In this document: piece after piece, positions 1 to 6,051 of the stretch | Layout: every line of letters begins with the position of its first letter | How positions within the stretch are numbered: position 1 is the first letter of the stretch | Origin: Lachnospira sp. UBA5912 | GTDB taxonomy: Bacteria; Bacillota; Clostridia; Lachnospirales; Lachnospiraceae | Length of the DNA: 10,671 nt | Assembly (NCBI GenBank): GCA_002435585.1 | Contig: DJDY01000111.1 | Location: forward strand, 26,389-37,059 | Direction: 5' to 3' | Program-made: the position numbers and the translations under genes | Notes under the pieces: model-generated | Databases searched by the model: none | Told to the model about the DNA's origin: nothing | The model's input: the letters and a program-made list of their open reading frames with translations, nothing else

Positions 1-267
1 GCACCTAAGATAAGGGCAATGGAAATCATAGATGAGCTCGAAACGGTCAGAAGAGGATTATATGGAGGAGCTACAGGATATCTAGATTTTGGTGGTAATA
101 TGAACTTCTGTATAACAATAAGAACTATGATTAAAAAGGGTGATAAAGTATATCTGCAGGCAGGAGCAGGTATTGTTGCGGATTCAAAACCAGAGCTTGA
201 ATATCAGGAGTGCTGCAATAAAGTTATGGCACTTGCAAAGACACTTGTTAAGGAGGAAAAGTTATGA
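1..267 (+). CDS. trpE: Anthranilate synthase component I, C-terminal end (partial)
   Basis: The reading frame is open from base 1, so the gene starts upstream of the window; 88 codons remain. TrpE converts chorismate to anthranilate using ammonia delivered by TrpG, the first committed step of tryptophan synthesis in the cytoplasm. The fragment shows the C-terminal signature of the chorismate-binding fold: [28 protein letters not shown], then CITIRTM and [18 protein letters not shown], which supply active-site and chorismate-binding residues in this family. PabB and isochorismate synthases share this fold, but the directly following trpG and trp genes settle the identity. The TGA stop overlaps the ATG of trpG (ATGA), indicating translational coupling. 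The N-terminal part, which carries the tryptophan feedback site, and the operon leader lie outside the window, so regulation cannot be judged here. Confidence 0.96.
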   Translation, partial: APKIRAMEIIDELETVRRGLYGGATGYLDFGGNMNFCITIRTMIKKGDKVYLQAGAGIVADSKPELEYQECCNKVMALAKTLVKEEKL

Positions 268-833
268 TTCTTTTAATAGATAATTATGATTCATTTACAT
301 ATAACCTGTATCAGTTTATAGGAATATTTAATAATGATATAAAGGTTGTAAGAAATGATAAAATAACAATAGAAGAAATCGAAGAACTTGATCCTGAGTC
401 AATAGTTATATCGCCAGGACCTAAAAGCCCAAAGGAGGCTGGGATAAGCGTTGAGGCAATAAAGCATTTCGCAGGCAAAAAGCCTATACTTGGAATATGC
501 TTAGGACATCAGAGCATAGGTGAGGCATTCGGAGCAACAGTTTCATATGCAAAAAAGCTGATGCATGGAAAACAGTCTGATGTAACACACAAAGGCAAGA
601 GTATATTTGAAGGAATACCTTCACCAGTTAAGGTTGCAAGATACCATTCACTGGCTATTATAGAGGAAACACTTCCAGATGAGCTTGAGGTTATAGCAAG
701 AACGGATGATGGTGAAATAATGGCGGTAAAACATAAGAAGTATCCAGTTGTCGGACTGCAGTTCCATCCAGAATCCATATATACAGAGCATGGAAAAAGA
801 ATGATAGAGAATTTTGTTAATGGTAAGATATAA
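264..833 (+). CDS. trpG: Anthranilate synthase component II (glutamine amidotransferase)
   Basis: This 189-residue class I glutamine amidotransferase hydrolyses glutamine and channels ammonia to TrpE. The triad is intact: nucleophile Cys79 in [14 protein letters not shown], and His168 and Glu170 in GLQFHPES. The N-terminus [17 protein letters not shown] and the oxyanion-loop SPGPKSP (residues 50-56) are standard. The length matches a stand-alone TrpG; no TrpD domain is fused to it, unlike enteric TrpGD. The start overlaps the trpE stop by 4 nt and has a strong Shine-Dalgarno AAGGAGG at 250-256. Such subunits can be shared with PabB for folate synthesis, but position in the trp operon makes tryptophan the main role. 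Only 30 nt separate its stop from the start chosen for the trpC-trpF gene, so trpD is not in its usual slot. Confidence 0.96.
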   Translation: MILLIDNYDSFTYNLYQFIGIFNNDIKVVRNDKITIEEIEELDPESIVISPGPKSPKEAGISVEAIKHFAGKKPILGICLGHQSIGEAFGATVSYAKKLMHGKQSDVTHKGKSIFEGIPSPVKVARYHSLAIIEETLPDELEVIARTDDGEIMAVKHKKYPVVGLQFHPESIYTEHGKRMIENFVNGKI

Positions 834-863
834 AAGATTATAAAGCGGAAGGGAATGAAAAAC

Positions 864-2330
864 ATGATACTTGATGTTATAGTTGCAGATAAATTAAAAA
901 GGCTCCCTGAACATAAGAAAAAAATAAGTGAGGAAAAGATGAAAGAACTTGCACTTTCATCTACAAGAAAAACCAACAGTTTTTATGATGCATTAAGAAA
1001 AGACGGATTATCAATCATAGGAGAGTTCAAAAAGGCTTCACCAAGTCATGGCACGATGGATAATAAGATTAATCTTATTGAAAGAATCCGACAATATAAT
1101 GAAAGTGCGGATGCAATATCATGCCTTACAGAGGAGGATCACTTTAATGGAAGCACAGAATATCTTAAACAGATAAGAAGCATGACAGAGCTTCCTATAA
1201 TCCGTAAAGATTTTATAATTGATCCGTACCAGGTATATGAAGCTAAGGTTATAGGTGCGGATGCAATATTGCTTATAGCTGCAATACTAGATGATGTCAG
1301 GTTTAAAGAATTGTATAATCTTGCATATGCTCTTGGACTTGATGTATTGTGCGAAGTGCATGATGAAGAAGAAATGAAAAGAATGCTTGCACTTGATGTT
1401 AAAATAATAGGAATTAATAATCGTAACCTTAAGACGTTTGATGTTGACCTTGAAACAACAAAGAAGTTATCGGATATGGTAACTGATGATATGAGAAGTG
1501 CTGGTAAGGTTCTTGTGTCAGAGAGCGGAGTTTCAGATGCTGCTGATATAAAGATGCTTGCAAGAAGTAATGCAGATGCGCTCCTTATAGGAACAGTTCT
1601 CATGGAAGCAGTCAGACCATGTGAGCTTATATCAGAATTTAAAGCGGTATATGATAACGGACGCGAAAAGGAAGAGCTGACAGGAGAAACGAAAGCAACC
1701 GAGATAAAGATATGTGGCATAACAAGTGAGGCAGATGCCAGATTGCTTATAAAGTATGGGGCTGATTATGGCGGCATGGTTGTGTTTTATCCTAAAAGCA
1801 AGAGAGATATAACTATAGAAGAAGCTGGAAAACTGGTTGATTTATTGAAAAAATCAGACATAAAAACAGTTGCAGTAACTGTTTCACCAGATGTTGAACA
1901 GCTGAAACAAATACAGGATAAAGGGTTCGATTACATACAGATACATGGTGAACTTTATAGTGATGTGTATGATGAAAGCAGAATTCCTATAATCAGGGCT
2001 GTAAATATAGGTGAAAACAATGTTGAAGATATCAAAAAAAGTATATCAGAGGCTGCAGGCATGGATAAAGTAGTTGGTATTCTCCTTGATGCAGGTATTC
2101 CGGGATCTGGAAAAACGTTTGACTGGAATAGCGTAAAGGAACTTGAATTAAAGGAAAAGAAGCTGTTCCTTGCGGGGGGACTTAATAGTTCCAATGTTGC
2201 TGCGGCTGTGGAGTGTACAATGCCAGATGTCGTTGATATAAGCACAGGTGTTGAATATGATGATGTGCTGATAAAAGGAAAAGATGAAGAAAAGGTAAAG
2301 AAATTTATACAAAATATACGTAAACAATAG
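864..2330 (+). CDS. trpCF: Fused indole-3-glycerol-phosphate synthase / phosphoribosylanthranilate isomerase
   Basis: A 488-residue bifunctional enzyme of two TIM barrels. The TrpC half (about 1-260) closes the indole ring: Glu54 and Lys56 in GEFKKASPSHG, TEEDHFNGS, Lys115 in IRKDFIIDPYQ, Glu164 in CEVHD, Asn185 in GINNRNLKTFDVDL, and VSESGV near 218-223. A linker (about 262-278) leads to the TrpF half, which performs the Amadori rearrangement one step earlier: KICGIT with general base Cys284, LLDAGIPGSGKTFDW with general acid Asp409, AGGLNSSNV and DISTGVE. I chose the ATG at 864 because an ATG at 855 lies only 1 nt behind GGAAGGG (847-853), whereas 864 has a 10-nt spacing and gives the family-typical MILDVIVADK start. 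The order TrpC-TrpF is the same as in the enteric fusion, while many Firmicutes have two genes. There is no internal stop or frameshift, so the fusion is genuine in this sequence. Confidence 0.95.
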   Translation: MILDVIVADKLKRLPEHKKKISEEKMKELALSSTRKTNSFYDALRKDGLSIIGEFKKASPSHGTMDNKINLIERIRQYNESADAISCLTEEDHFNGSTEYLKQIRSMTELPIIRKDFIIDPYQVYEAKVIGADAILLIAAILDDVRFKELYNLAYALGLDVLCEVHDEEEMKRMLALDVKIIGINNRNLKTFDVDLETTKKLSDMVTDDMRSAGKVLVSESGVSDAADIKMLARSNADALLIGTVLMEAVRPCELISEFKAVYDNGREKEELTGETKATEIKICGITSEADARLLIKYGADYGGMVVFYPKSKRDITIEEAGKLVDLLKKSDIKTVAVTVSPDVEQLKQIQDKGFDYIQIHGELYSDVYDESRIPIIRAVNIGENNVEDIKKSISEAAGMDKVVGILLDAGIPGSGKTFDWNSVKELELKEKKLFLAGGLNSSNVAAAVECTMPDVVDISTGVEYDDVLIKGKDEEKVKKFIQNIRKQ

Positions 2331-2333
2331 TTT

Positions 2334-2365
2334 TGCGATATGTCTTATAGCGTACAGACATGGCA
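2334..2365 (+). other. Small hairpin in the trpCF-trpB spacer
   Basis: A 6-bp perfect inverted repeat, ATGTCT (2340-2345) and AGACAT (2356-2361), with a 10-nt loop, can be extended across a small internal loop by TGC (2334-2336) with GCA (2363-2365). It is followed by an A-rich tract, not a U tract, so it is not an intrinsic terminator. It sits in the only sizeable gap (71 nt) inside the trp gene cluster and might affect message stability; this is inference and may be chance. Confidence 0.3.
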
Positions 2366-2401
2366 GAATAAAAATAAGAATAAAAGAAAAGAGGAGTAAC
2401 A

Positions 2402-3589
2402 ATGCAGGATAACAGATATTACGGACAGTTTGGCGGACAGTATGTTTCTGAGTCACTTATGAACACACTTAACGAGCTTGAGGCAGCATTTAATGATGCA
2501 ATGAAAGACCCTGAATTCATAAAGGAGTATATGTACTATCTCAAGGAGTATGTAGGAAGAGAAAACCCATTATATTATGCAGAAAAAATAAGTAACAAAT
2601 ATGGTGCAAAAATATATCTTAAAAGAGAAGATCTTAATCATACAGGAGCACACAAGATTAATAATGTAATAGGACAGATTCTTCTGGCAAAAAGGATGGG
2701 AAAAACAAAGGTAATCGCAGAAACCGGAGCAGGTCAGCATGGTGTTGCAACAGCAACAGGAGCAGCTCTTTTTGGTATGGAATGTACAGTCTATATGGGA
2801 GCAGAGGATATTGAAAGACAGGCACTTAATGTGTTTAAGATGGAACTGCTTGGAGCTAAAGTACAGCCAGTAACAACAGGAAGTTCAACATTAAAGGATG
2901 CCACTAATGAAGCTATAAGGACATGGGCTGAAAAGGCAGAAGATACATTCTATGTAATAGGTTCTGCAGTAGGACCACACCCATACCCAAAGATGGTTAA
3001 AGAGTTCCAGAGAATAATATCAACAGAAGCAAGAAGACAGATATTAGAGAAAGAAGGAAGACTGCCAGATGCAGTTGTTGCGTGTGTTGGAGGCGGCTCT
3101 AACTCTATAGGAATGTTTGCAGATTTCATAGATGATAAAGATGTGGACCTGATAGGTGTTGAAGCAGGCGGACTTGGTGTGGAAACAGGAAAACATGCAT
3201 CTGCAATGGCACTTGGAGAACCTGGTGTGCTACACGGAATGAAGTCATATCTGTTACAGGATGAAGCTGGTAATATAAAGCTGGCTCATTCTATTTCAGC
3301 AGGACTTGATTATCCTGGTGTAGGACCTGAACACGCATACTTAAGGGATTCAGGCAGGGCAAAATATGTATCTATAACAGATTCTGAATGTATGGATGCG
3401 TTCATGGAGTTGTGTAAGGAAGAAGGTATAATACCGGCAATTGAGAGTGCACATGCACTTGCACATGTATTAAAGATGGCACAGGGTGAATATAAAGGTA
3501 AGATAATAGTTATGTGTCTTTCAGGACGTGGCGATAAGGACGTACATACTGTACAGAAGTATCTTAAGGGAGAGGAGACAAACAAGTAA
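2402..3589 (+). CDS. trpB: Tryptophan synthase beta subunit
   Basis: This 395-residue PLP enzyme condenses indole, received from TrpA through a tunnel, with L-serine to give tryptophan. The sequence has the TrpB1-type N-terminus ([15 protein letters not shown]), the PLP Schiff-base Lys85 in HTGAHKINN, catalytic Glu107 in AETGAGQHG, the phosphate-cup GGGSNS at 230-235, [11 protein letters not shown] at 301-311, and Ser374 in CLSGRGDKD near the pyridine nitrogen. Length and motifs are those of the canonical alpha-partnered subunit, not the TrpB2 form. A Shine-Dalgarno GAGGAG at 2391-2396 sits 5 nt before the ATG. Its TAA stop shares one base with the trpA ATG (TAATG), so the two subunits of the alpha2-beta2 complex are translationally coupled. 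Only one Trp residue (in RTWAEK) is used. Confidence 0.97.
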   Translation: MQDNRYYGQFGGQYVSESLMNTLNELEAAFNDAMKDPEFIKEYMYYLKEYVGRENPLYYAEKISNKYGAKIYLKREDLNHTGAHKINNVIGQILLAKRMGKTKVIAETGAGQHGVATATGAALFGMECTVYMGAEDIERQALNVFKMELLGAKVQPVTTGSSTLKDATNEAIRTWAEKAEDTFYVIGSAVGPHPYPKMVKEFQRIISTEARRQILEKEGRLPDAVVACVGGGSNSIGMFADFIDDKDVDLIGVEAGGLGVETGKHASAMALGEPGVLHGMKSYLLQDEAGNIKLAHSISAGLDYPGVGPEHAYLRDSGRAKYVSITDSECMDAFMELCKEEGIIPAIESAHALAHVLKMAQGEYKGKIIVMCLSGRGDKDVHTVQKYLKGEETNK

Positions 3590-4383
3590 TGAATAGAATA
3601 GAAGAAAAGATGGCTGCACTTAAGGCAGAAGGTAAGAAAGCATTTATAACATATACAACAGCAGGACTTCCAGATATGGAAACTACAGCTAAGATTATGC
3701 ACGCACAGCAGGAGGCTGGAATAGATATAATGGAGTTAGGTGTTCCATTCTCTGATCCGGTTGCAGATGGTCCTGTTATACAGAATGCTTCATATGAGGC
3801 AATACAGCATGGGGCAACTCTTGCAAAGGTGTTTGAACTTATGAAAAAAGTAAGAGGTGAAGGACTTAGTACACCAGTTGTATTCATGATGTATTATAAT
3901 ACAGTATATCATTATGGATTAGATGCATTTGCAGCTATGTGTGCAGAATGTGGTGTTGATGGACTTATTATACCAGATCTTCCATATGAAGAGCAGGGAG
4001 AGTTAAAGGCAGCACTTGCAAAGGTATCCGATGCACCTATATTAATACAGCTTGTATCACCGGTATCAAAAGAACGTATTCCTATGCTTACAAAGGATGC
4101 AAGAGGTTTCATATATTGTGTTTCACAGATGGGAGTTACAGGAAAAGGTGCTAACTTCCATGCAAAGATAAGAGAATATCTTGCAGATGTTAAAAAGAAC
4201 AGCCCTGTTCCTGTTATGATGGGATTCGGAATAAGAACAGCCAAAGATGTAGAACCTTTATGTGATATCATTGATGGAGCTATAGTTGGTTCACATTTTA
4301 TAAAAATTATGAAAGAACACAACTATGATACAGAAGTGGTTAAGAATTATATACAGACGTTCAAGAAGGAGATGAATGCTTAG
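3589..4383 (+). CDS. trpA: Tryptophan synthase alpha subunit
   Basis: This 264-residue TIM-barrel subunit cleaves indole-3-glycerol phosphate to indole and glyceraldehyde-3-phosphate and passes indole to TrpB. Catalytic Glu49 lies in IMELGVPFSDPVADGP, which also holds catalytic Asp60; LIIPDLPYEE (126-135), the loop VSQMGVTG (178-185), GFGIRTAKD (212-220) and the phosphate-binding DGAIVGS (229-235) follow in family order. The length is normal. Translation starts on the ATG that overlaps the trpB stop, with AGAGGAG at 3571-3577 upstream. The protein contains no Trp residue. The next small gene begins 2 nt after its stop, suggesting that the trp message continues into it. Confidence 0.97.
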   Translation: MNRIEEKMAALKAEGKKAFITYTTAGLPDMETTAKIMHAQQEAGIDIMELGVPFSDPVADGPVIQNASYEAIQHGATLAKVFELMKKVRGEGLSTPVVFMMYYNTVYHYGLDAFAAMCAECGVDGLIIPDLPYEEQGELKAALAKVSDAPILIQLVSPVSKERIPMLTKDARGFIYCVSQMGVTGKGANFHAKIREYLADVKKNSPVPVMMGFGIRTAKDVEPLCDIIDGAIVGSHFIKIMKEHNYDTEVVKNYIQTFKKEMNA

Positions 4384-4385
4384 TT

Positions 4386-4700
4386 ATGGTGACGGAACTT
4401 GTTAAAACTGCCATAGCTACCAAATGTCTTTATGATAATGCAGGAATGACTGGAAATTATGAGTGTGCTTATTCATTAGGTCTTTTAAGTTATATTGAAG
4501 GGCTTAATGAGCACACGCAAATAACAGAGCTTGAAAGCATTTATAATGAGGTTATGGGGAATGTTGATAAAATAAAGACAGACAATGCAAAAGTAAAACA
4601 GCTTATTAAAATACTTGGTGATTATGAAGTGGCATCTAAGTTTGACGGGCAGATGGACGAATTATATCATATGGGATATGCTGATAAAACTATTAAATAA
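4386..4700 (+). CDS. Small hypothetical protein coupled to trpA
   Basis: I do not recognise this 104-residue protein. It begins MVTELVKTAIATKCLYDN and appears soluble and largely alpha-helical, with no signal peptide, membrane segment, Cys pair arranged as a metal site, or Trp residue. A segment near residues 20-40 (YECAYSLGLLSYIEGLNEH) could form an amphipathic helix, followed by a charged helix-rich part. It starts 2 nt after trpA; AAGGAG at 4366-4371, inside trpA, is 14 nt before its ATG, which is long, so translation probably depends on ribosomes finishing trpA. No better in-frame start exists upstream. Codon use resembles its neighbours. Position suggests a trp-linked accessory or regulator, but nothing in the sequence proves that, and it might simply be a small gene carried in the same transcript. 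Confidence 0.7.
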   Translation: MVTELVKTAIATKCLYDNAGMTGNYECAYSLGLLSYIEGLNEHTQITELESIYNEVMGNVDKIKTDNAKVKQLIKILGDYEVASKFDGQMDELYHMGYADKTIK

Positions 4701-4732
4701 TGTCATGAATTAAAGAAAAAAGTTGTTTGGTA

Positions 4733-4760
4733 TATGTCATATATTATGTTAAATGACATA
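4733..4760. repeat. Perfect 8-bp inverted repeat downstream of the trp genes
   Basis: TATGTCAT (4733-4740) and ATGACATA (4753-4760) are exact reverse complements separated by 12 nt. A third copy of the core, TGTCAT, lies at 4701-4706 directly after the stop of the small gene. No run of T follows, so this is a poor intrinsic terminator. The symmetry and the position about 40 bp upstream of the next promoter would also suit an operator. Function is not established. Confidence 0.4.
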
Positions 4761-4801
4761 AAGTCTGATTATATAATATATTGTGTGACTTAAGTTAGGT
4801 A

Positions 4802-4830
4802 TTGACTTATTCTGATGTATGCGTTATATT
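4802..4830 (+). promoter_or_regulatory. Sigma-A-type promoter for the HPr-like/DUF6465 unit
   Basis: TTGACT (4802-4807) and TATATT (4825-4830) are separated by exactly 17 bp; each hexamer matches consensus at 5 of 6 positions. Transcription would start near 4837, giving a leader of about 36 nt before the preferred HPr-like start at 4874. Confidence 0.75.
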
Positions 4831-4873
4831 TTACAAATGTAATTAATTAATGAAAGATAGGTGGATGTTAACG

Positions 4874-5128
4874 ATGACAGAATTAGTTAAGGTTGCAGAC
4901 ATTGATAAGACACATAAGAATCCGATAGCTGAACTTGTTCAGATAGCATGTAAGTTTGATAGTCATATTGAGATTGAGGGCGAAGGAAAAAATATCAATG
5001 CTAAGAGTCTCATGGGGATTATGGCATTTGGTTTGAAGGAAGGCATCGAGGTTAAGGTAATCGCTGCTGGAAGTGATGAGAATGAAGCCACAGATGCTAT
5101 TAGAAACTTTTTAACATGTAGTGACTGA
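4874..5128 (+). CDS. HPr-family phosphocarrier-like protein with an altered active site
   Basis: This 84-residue protein aligns over its full length with HPr, the phosphocarrier of the sugar phosphotransferase system. The HPr active-site segment GLHARPAAKLVQ corresponds to DKTHKNPIAELVQ here: the phosphorylatable His is kept (His14), but the conserved Arg two places on is Asn16. The regulatory Ser region is intact (NAKSLMGIMAFGLKEG, Ser45), so phosphorylation by HPr kinase is conceivable. The ATG at 4874 is preferred: AGGTGG at 4859-4864 lies 9 nt upstream and the product has normal HPr length; an in-frame ATG at 4850 lacks a ribosome binding site and adds eight atypical residues. The gene follows its own promoter and is 18 nt before a Lys-rich DNA-binding-like gene. 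It is probably a divergent paralogue and not the general HPr; a regulatory role comparable to Crh of Bacillus is a possibility, although Crh has lost the His itself. Confidence 0.85.
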   Translation: MTELVKVADIDKTHKNPIAELVQIACKFDSHIEIEGEGKNINAKSLMGIMAFGLKEGIEVKVIAAGSDENEATDAIRNFLTCSD

Positions 5129-5146
5129 TTTAGGGAGGATTTAATC

Positions 5147-5767
5147 ATGGGAACTAAGGTGGAAACAGAGGACATATTTGGTAGTACATCAGCAGTTAAG
5201 AATGATACAGCTGCTAACACAGAGGTTAAAGAGGCTAAGAAGACAACTAGAAAGACAACATCGACTAAGACAACATCTAAAAAGCCAGTTAAAGAAGCTG
5301 TTGAAAAGAAACAGGAAGAGATTGCTGCTAAGGTTAATGAAGCAAAGTCAGAATTGGAAGAAAAGAAAGAAGAAGTAAAGGCAGTTGTAGAGGAAGTTAA
5401 GACAGCAGTTAAGGAAGAAGCAGCACCTAAGAAGCGTGGCAGAAAGCCATCAGTTAAAAAGACAGCAACAGTTAAGAAAGCATCATCAGCTAAGAAAAAT
5501 ACAGAGACTAAGAAAAAAGAGGCAGTTGAAAAAACAGTGGCAAATACTTCAAGGAAAACGACTGCTAAGAAAGCATTTAAGAAAGAACTGTTTTTCCAGT
5601 TTGAAGGCAAGCAGGTGGATGAGGAAACACTTGTTGCAAGAATAACAGAAGATGCTAAAGGTCAGAATGTAGAGATAAAGGATCTTAAGATGTATCTTAA
5701 ACCGGAAGATAATGCATGCTATTATGTAGTTAATGGTACTGTTGCAGGAAAAGTGGATCTTTATTGA
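5147..5767 (+). CDS. Lys-rich, AT-hook, histone H1-like protein with C-terminal DUF6465 domain
   Basis: A 206-residue two-part protein. Residues 1-147 are low-complexity and highly charged: about 37 of the first 150 residues are Lys, with Ala, Thr and Glu making most of the rest. Residues 48-92 look like a long charged helix or coiled coil (EKKQEEIAAKVNEAKSELEE). PKKRGRKPSVKK at 94-105 contains RGRKP, the core of an AT-hook, which binds the minor groove of AT-rich DNA. The compact C-terminal domain (about 147-206: ELFFQFEGKQVDEETLV ... MYLKPEDNACYYVVNGTVAGKVDLY) resembles DUF6465, for which I know no established function. AGGGAGG at 5132-5138 is 8 nt before the ATG. I infer a nucleoid-associated role; RNA or surface binding remains possible because Lys-rich tails are unspecific. 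It shares a transcript with the HPr-like gene and is followed by a strong terminator. Confidence 0.85.
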   Translation: MGTKVETEDIFGSTSAVKNDTAANTEVKEAKKTTRKTTSTKTTSKKPVKEAVEKKQEEIAAKVNEAKSELEEKKEEVKAVVEEVKTAVKEEAAPKKRGRKPSVKKTATVKKASSAKKNTETKKKEAVEKTVANTSRKTTAKKAFKKELFFQFEGKQVDEETLVARITEDAKGQNVEIKDLKMYLKPEDNACYYVVNGTVAGKVDLY

Positions 5768-5796
5768 TTATAATACATAAGTAACTGATTAATTAT

Positions 5797-5845
5797 AAAG
5801 CAGATTATGCGTATTGGTAATTATCCTTACGATAATCTGCTTTTT
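5797..5845 (+). terminator. Intrinsic terminator of the HPr-like/DUF6465 unit
   Basis: A perfect 12-bp stem, AAAGCAGATTAT (5797-5808) with ATAATCTGCTTT (5832-5843), continues past one bulged G as CGTA (5810-5813) with TACG (5828-5831), leaving a 14-nt loop. The descending arm runs into T5 (5841-5845). It begins about 30 nt after the stop codon. The A-run on the other side is short, so action on the + strand is most likely. Confidence 0.9.
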
Positions 5846-5888
5846 ATGTTATCTGTTTTATGGTTTTATTGCATCATATGGCTTGCTA

Positions 5889-5918
5889 TTACAGGTGCAG
5901 CACAATATCTTACAGGTG
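5889..5918. repeat. 9-bp direct repeat upstream of the carD promoter
   Basis: TTACAGGTG occurs at 5889-5897 and again at 5910-5918, a start-to-start distance of 21 bp, or two helical turns, placing both copies on one face of the DNA. The second copy ends about 42 bp upstream of the -35 hexamer. This is the layout expected for an activator or tandem operator, but no known regulator is recognised. Confidence 0.5.
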
Positions 5919-5959
5919 TATGCTAGATTGTATTTTCCTTGTTTTTTTGCAAAATCTTT

Positions 5960-5988
5960 TTGAAAAAAATGTCGAATTGTTGTATAAT
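5960..5988 (+). promoter_or_regulatory. Sigma-A promoter of the carD-like gene
   Basis: TTGAAA (5960-5965) and a perfect TATAAT (5983-5988) are 17 bp apart. T- and A-rich tracts lie just upstream (5941-5959), as in UP elements. Transcription would start near 5995, leaving a leader of roughly 57 nt before the ATG at 6052. Confidence 0.85.
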
Positions 5989-6051
5989 TACACCCGGATG
6001 TAAGAGATAATTTAATAAGTTTTGCGTTGTGCATATGAGAGGTGTAATGAT

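Noticed and set aside
1..267. trp attenuator, T-box or TRAP site
   Set aside because: The operon leader lies upstream of the window, so nothing can be said.
855..863. Upstream ATG of trpCF
   Set aside because: Only 1 nt after the ribosome binding site GGAAGGG; the ATG at 864 has suitable spacing and the family-typical N-terminus.
509..976. 155-codon minus-strand frame across trpG and trpCF
   Set aside because: Antisense shadow of two genes with intact active-site motifs.
1139..1720. 193-codon minus-strand frame within trpC
   Set aside because: Ser/Leu-rich shadow of a conserved TIM barrel gene, with no ribosome binding site.
4749..4777. TTAAAT-17-TATAAT as a further promoter before the HPr-like gene
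   Set aside because: The -35 is poor and AT-rich DNA gives such hits easily; the promoter at 4802-4830 is much stronger.
4963..5610. 215-codon open frame on the minus strand, rich in Ala, Ser, Val and Phe
   Set aside because: It is the antisense of Lys-rich repeats (AAG/AAA read as CTT/TTT) and crosses two well-supported genes; no ribosome binding site or known domain.
5178..5645. Two Leu/Arg/Gln-rich frames in a second forward frame inside the Lys-rich gene
   Set aside because: They are frame-shifted readings of the same low-complexity codons; the main frame has a promoter, strong ribosome binding site and a recognisable C-terminal domain.
5889..5918. Direct repeat as a CRISPR remnant
   Set aside because: Only two 9-bp copies, 12 nt between them and no cas genes; a regulatory repeat fits better.
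6022..6051. TTG start extending the carD-like protein by ten residues
   Set aside because: The ATG at 6052 has a proper ribosome binding site and matches the usual start of the CarD domain.
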